From: Dethiosulfatarculus sandiegensis
Lineage (GTDB): Bacteria > Desulfobacterota > Desulfarculia > Desulfarculales > Desulfarculaceae
Length of the DNA stretch: 64,000 nucleotides
Direction of reading: 5' to 3'
Assembly (NCBI RefSeq): GCF_000931935.2
Contig: NZ_AZAC01000021.1
Location: forward strand, 18,784-82,783
The stretch's first letter is position 1, and each line of letters begins with the position of its first letter. This document shows, one piece after another, positions 60,761 to 64,000 of the stretch. The notes below the pieces were generated by a model. The model worked only from the letters and a program-made list of their open reading frames with translations, did no database searches and was not told the DNA's origin. A program made the translations under genes and the position numbers.

Positions 60761-63700
60761 ATGAAGCAGATTATAGAGGCTATGGTTACAAAAAATAACA
60801 TTTTCTGGATTCTTTCCGGATTAGTCACTCTTCTCCTGGGAACGACCCTATTCCTTGGCTCTCATCTCATTTACGACTCTTTCACGGAAAAATCGCAACA
60901 AATTTTCCTGCTTAATTCCCAAAAACAATCCCAAAGCATGGCTGATCATTTAACCCGGGCTCAGGAAAATGCACGTGAAATGATCTGGGACCTGGCCCAT
61001 GATCCTGAATTCCTTTTTCTTGCCCGTAAGCAAAGATGGACCCAACTGGGTAATAACCTGTTGCGGCTTTACTCGGCGGTGCAGGGATTATTCTTTTATT
61101 ATTGCCCGGGCCAGGGTCAAATTCTGCTGCCCAAGGCAACCATTCATTACAAATTTCTGGAAAACCTTTTTCCCCTGCTCAGCAGCAACGACAAAGCCGG
61201 AGACGATATTTTTTATTTTAAGGTTCAAGGCAACCACCTCATAATCCAAACTCACTCGGTCCACTATGGAGACATACGGCTGGGAACCCTGTTGGCTGTC
61301 TGCGACTTGGCCAGGGCCGTCAGTGCATCCAAAACGCCCCATTTGAATACAATTGAGGGTGGTTTTTATCTCTCAGACACCTCGGGCTTTAAACACGCCG
61401 TAAAGCAGGATTTTCTATTCACTCCCCAGGAAACCAGGCGGCGGCTGTGCCTGGGCGATCAAACTGAACTGGAAAAGACAACCCTGGAAACCGGCTTCAC
61501 TCCAGTGCCCGGTTATCCGGACCTGACCTGGTATTCACCCACCAAGGCCCTGGAGCAAAAAAATCAAGCCATGAAAAACAAGATGTTCTTACTGGCCCTG
61601 GTTTTCCTTGGGCTTATGCTTATTTGCTGTTTCATGGTCTTCAGAAGCTTCAGCAACAAAGTTACGGACCTGACAACCCAAATCAAAAGCCTGCATTATA
61701 AGGGGGGCAAAGGTCATCTCCCATATCCAAGGGGTGTAATGAACGGGCTGGACAATCTGGTGCGGCATTTCAATTCACTATTGCGCAGTCTACAGGCAGA
61801 GCAAAGGGAAATGGAACAAACTGCCAGTAAAAAGTTGGATGCCGCCCAAAAAAGGTATGAAATTCTGGTCGAGACCAGCCCCAGCGGACTGTTGTTTATC
61901 GATTCACAAAAAAAACCCAACTATGCCAACCCGGCATTCTGCAAAATAAGCGGTTATACCACTGAAGACCTGTCCCGACTGGAGGCGGAAGAACTATTTA
62001 TAGAGAACAATTTCCCCAAGGGTCGCCTCTTACAGGCCTTGGCCGATTCTCCCCAGGGAAGGGCCGAGCTTAAACTATTATGCAAAAATGGATCCTACGT
62101 ATGGGTGGAGGTCAGGGTTGTAAGGGTGAGCCGGGAGAAGGGCCCGGCCTATATCGTCAGCCTGGTGGACATTTCCCAGCGAAAAACAGCTCAAAGGGAA
62201 GTGGAAAAGGAAAGAGAGCGTCTGTCCCTGATCTTAGACGGCAATCCCATACCCACCTTTGTAATCGGGCCGGATAAAAAGGTTCTTTTTTGGAACAAAG
62301 CCTGTCATAACCTGACCAAGGTGCCAAAGGAACGGGTCTTGTCCCAAAAGTTGGATTCCTCAGTCCTTTACGTCAATCCGAAAAAACCGCTTTTGGCCAA
62401 CCTTGTCCTGGATATGGATCTTAAGGAGCTGGAAAATTGGTACGGGCAACAGGGGATCAAGGCCAGCCCCACAATCCCGGAGGCCTTTGAGGTCACCACA
62501 ACTCTAATCCTGAAGAAAAAGGAGAGAATCGTATACAACCTTGCGGCCAGGCTGAGGGATAAGGACGGAAACATCCTGGGCGCCATTGAAACACTTCAGG
62601 ATGTAAGCGAAAGGGAAGAACTTGCCCGGCAATTGGAGCATTCCCAAAAAATGCAGGCAATCGGAACCCTGGCCGGAGGTATGGCCCATGAATTCAACAA
62701 TATCCTGGCTGCGGTAAAGGGGTACGCCCAACTGCTCTTGAACAAGACGAAATCAGACAGCCAGACCGCCCAATACGCCCGCGAGATAGATAAGGCATGT
62801 AAAAGAGCTTCCGGACTGACCACCAACATGCTCACCTTTTCCCGCCACCATAAAAGCGAAAAAAAGCCGGTCATGATAAGCCGGGTCTTGAGCTCTGTGG
62901 AAGGGCTTCTGTCCCAAACCCTGGGGCCGAATATCACCCTTGATTTTCGTCTGGAAAAAAATCTGCCCCAGGTGCTGGCCCAGCCTAATCAACTGGAACA
63001 GGTTTTTATAAACCTTTTGGTAAACGCAAGAGACGCCATGCCCAAAGGCGGAAGCATAGAAGTTTTTGCCCAAAAGGAAACGATGGACGAAGAATTTTTA
63101 TGCAGACGGCTGGGGCTTGAACCGGGCGATTATGTAGCTGTCCGGGTGAAGGACAGCGGCACGGGATTTACCCCGGAGGTCAAGCAAAAGATTTTCGAAC
63201 CGTTTTTCACCACCAAGGAACCGGGCAAGGGAACCGGTTTGGGCCTTTCTATCGCCTACTCCATAATCACCAATTTTGCCGGTTGCCTAAGCTGTGAGTC
63301 AAAACCGGAGGAGGGAAGCACTTTTACCATCTTTTTACCCGCTCACTCACAGGCAACTCCAGGGGATGCCGACAAGGAAGAGGTTGTGCACAAAAACAAA
63401 ACCGGTAAAGGACAATCGATTCTGGTGGTTGACGATGAAAAACAAATCCGCCAAATTTTGAAAGAGATACTAACCACTCAGGGATACACGATCACTACGG
63501 CGGAACATGGTAAAGAAGCCCTATACGTATATCGAAATTTTTTAAAAAAAGGCAAGCCCTTTGACCTGGTAATCCTTGATCTGGCCATGCCGGTGATGGA
63601 CGGCCCCACCTGTTTAAAGGCGCTGCATCAAATACACCCCAAGGTCAAGGTGTTGATCACCACCGGTCATTCAGTCAATTCTCTTAAAGACTCCTCTCAG

Positions 63701-63796
63701 TTAAGCGGAACCACAGGACTTTTAAATAAGCCTTTCGACCTCTCCCAGTTACTGCAGGCTGTGGAATACGGGCTCAACTACAAACAGATTTTATAA
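60761..63796 (+). CDS. Hybrid sensor histidine kinase with two PAS domains and a receiver
   Basis: A 1011-residue membrane sensor: TM1 (13-35), an extracytoplasmic domain of about 240 residues (Cache-like in length), TM2 (275-297), a linker, PAS1 (about 366-475), PAS2 (about 487-612), dimerisation domain with phosphoacceptor His643 in [20 protein letters not shown], ATPase (about 743-865; N-box [29 protein letters not shown]) and a receiver (886-1003; SILVVDDE, phosphoacceptor Asp940 in [10 protein letters not shown]). All catalytic boxes are intact. No output regulator is adjacent, so its partner lies elsewhere. Confidence 0.93.
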   Translation: MKQIIEAMVTKNNIFWILSGLVTLLLGTTLFLGSHLIYDSFTEKSQQIFLLNSQKQSQSMADHLTRAQENAREMIWDLAHDPEFLFLARKQRWTQLGNNLLRLYSAVQGLFFYYCPGQGQILLPKATIHYKFLENLFPLLSSNDKAGDDIFYFKVQGNHLIIQTHSVHYGDIRLGTLLAVCDLARAVSASKTPHLNTIEGGFYLSDTSGFKHAVKQDFLFTPQETRRRLCLGDQTELEKTTLETGFTPVPGYPDLTWYSPTKALEQKNQAMKNKMFLLALVFLGLMLICCFMVFRSFSNKVTDLTTQIKSLHYKGGKGHLPYPRGVMNGLDNLVRHFNSLLRSLQAEQREMEQTASKKLDAAQKRYEILVETSPSGLLFIDSQKKPNYANPAFCKISGYTTEDLSRLEAEELFIENNFPKGRLLQALADSPQGRAELKLLCKNGSYVWVEVRVVRVSREKGPAYIVSLVDISQRKTAQREVEKERERLSLILDGNPIPTFVIGPDKKVLFWNKACHNLTKVPKERVLSQKLDSSVLYVNPKKPLLANLVLDMDLKELENWYGQQGIKASPTIPEAFEVTTTLILKKKERIVYNLAARLRDKDGNILGAIETLQDVSEREELARQLEHSQKMQAIGTLAGGMAHEFNNILAAVKGYAQLLLNKTKSDSQTAQYAREIDKACKRASGLTTNMLTFSRHHKSEKKPVMISRVLSSVEGLLSQTLGPNITLDFRLEKNLPQVLAQPNQLEQVFINLLVNARDAMPKGGSIEVFAQKETMDEEFLCRRLGLEPGDYVAVRVKDSGTGFTPEVKQKIFEPFFTTKEPGKGTGLGLSIAYSIITNFAGCLSCESKPEEGSTFTIFLPAHSQATPGDADKEEVVHKNKTGKGQSILVVDDEKQIRQILKEILTTQGYTITTAEHGKEALYVYRNFLKKGKPFDLVILDLAMPVMDGPTCLKALHQIHPKVKVLITTGHSVNSLKDSSQLSGTTGLLNKPFDLSQLLQAVEYGLNYKQIL

Positions 63797-64000
63797 ATAT
63801 TTTCATAGGACCTGACTATCAGAATAATAAACGAAAAAGCAACGCCAGTAGGCACCTTCAAGAAACCATGAAAGGCAATAAGCTCAAAAGGCTAAGGGGC
63901 GGTATCTAAACGGGAAACTTTTTTAAAAACCCACACGCCAACCACTCTTTTACCATTACCGTAAAACTAAACAGCACAATGGGTAGTGTCAATAATCTTT
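63797..64000. other. Window end without a recognised gene
   Basis: About 200 AT-rich bases after the kinase gene. No clear terminator and no supportable ORF. Confidence 0.4.

Noticed and set aside
63950..64000. A leftward TTGACA near the window end as a promoter
   Set aside because: No acceptable -10 at 16-18 bases and no gene for it to serve inside the window.

Overview
The window reads as a chromosomal segment of an anaerobic Gram-negative bacterium, most likely a Desulfobacterota (deltaproteobacterial) species. The grounds are the order of the envelope genes (lysS-lolC-lolD-bamA-skp-lpxD-fabZ-lpxA-lpxI-oxidoreductase-lpxB-msbA), LpxI rather than LpxH, a PxxKW cysteine-rich protein, a DUF116 protein and an archaeal-type sulfide-using Thi4. 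The genus is an inference. No rRNA, tRNA, CRISPR array or intact mobile element was seen. Coding DNA is moderately GC-rich; intergenic DNA is clearly AT-richer, above all at 43.9-44.8, 56.9-57.2 and 60.2-60.8 kb.

Layout. 1-23.3 kb (all minus): one long operon-like run that builds the outer membrane, from lysyl-tRNA synthetase through lipoprotein export (LolCD), outer membrane protein assembly (BamA, Skp), lipid A synthesis (LpxD, FabZ, LpxA, LpxI, LpxB) and export (MsbA), to a lipid A tailoring set (PAP2 phosphatase, two ArnT-like transferases, ArnC-like and ArnD-like proteins), then WaaA, LpxK and a late acyltransferase cut by the window edge. 23.6-36.8 kb: single genes of general metabolism and signalling: PxxKW protein, aminotransferase, PilZ protein, TPP riboswitch with thi4, HIT protein, a kinase-like protein lacking an ATPase domain, AI-2E transporter with glgC, fabD, an XRE-cupin regulator, a decayed SGNH hydrolase and an acyl-CoA dehydrogenase. 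36.9-42.6 kb: a cobalamin uptake island, btuB (plus) facing btuFCD (minus), each arm with its own promoter, cobalamin riboswitch and terminator.

42.6-51.4 kb: lipid-related genes: a patatin-like lipase, a very unusual fusion of a PlsB-type acyltransferase with a GpsA-like domain that lacks both catalytic lysines, a DUF116 protein and a giant AsmA-like protein. 51.5-54.7 kb: trpCBA behind a tryptophan attenuator with a four-Trp leader. 54.9-60.2 kb: a poorly characterised accessory patch (membrane glycosyltransferase-like protein, pilin-like protein, lipoprotein, cysteine-cluster protein, TPR protein). 60.8-63.8 kb: a hybrid sensor histidine kinase.

Together the window is dominated by envelope lipid biology. 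The most unusual items are the PlsB/GpsA-like fusion, the two-transferase lipid A module, the BamA with an extra N-terminal domain, an attenuator directly in front of trpC, and a possible structured small RNA at 29.07-29.35 kb.
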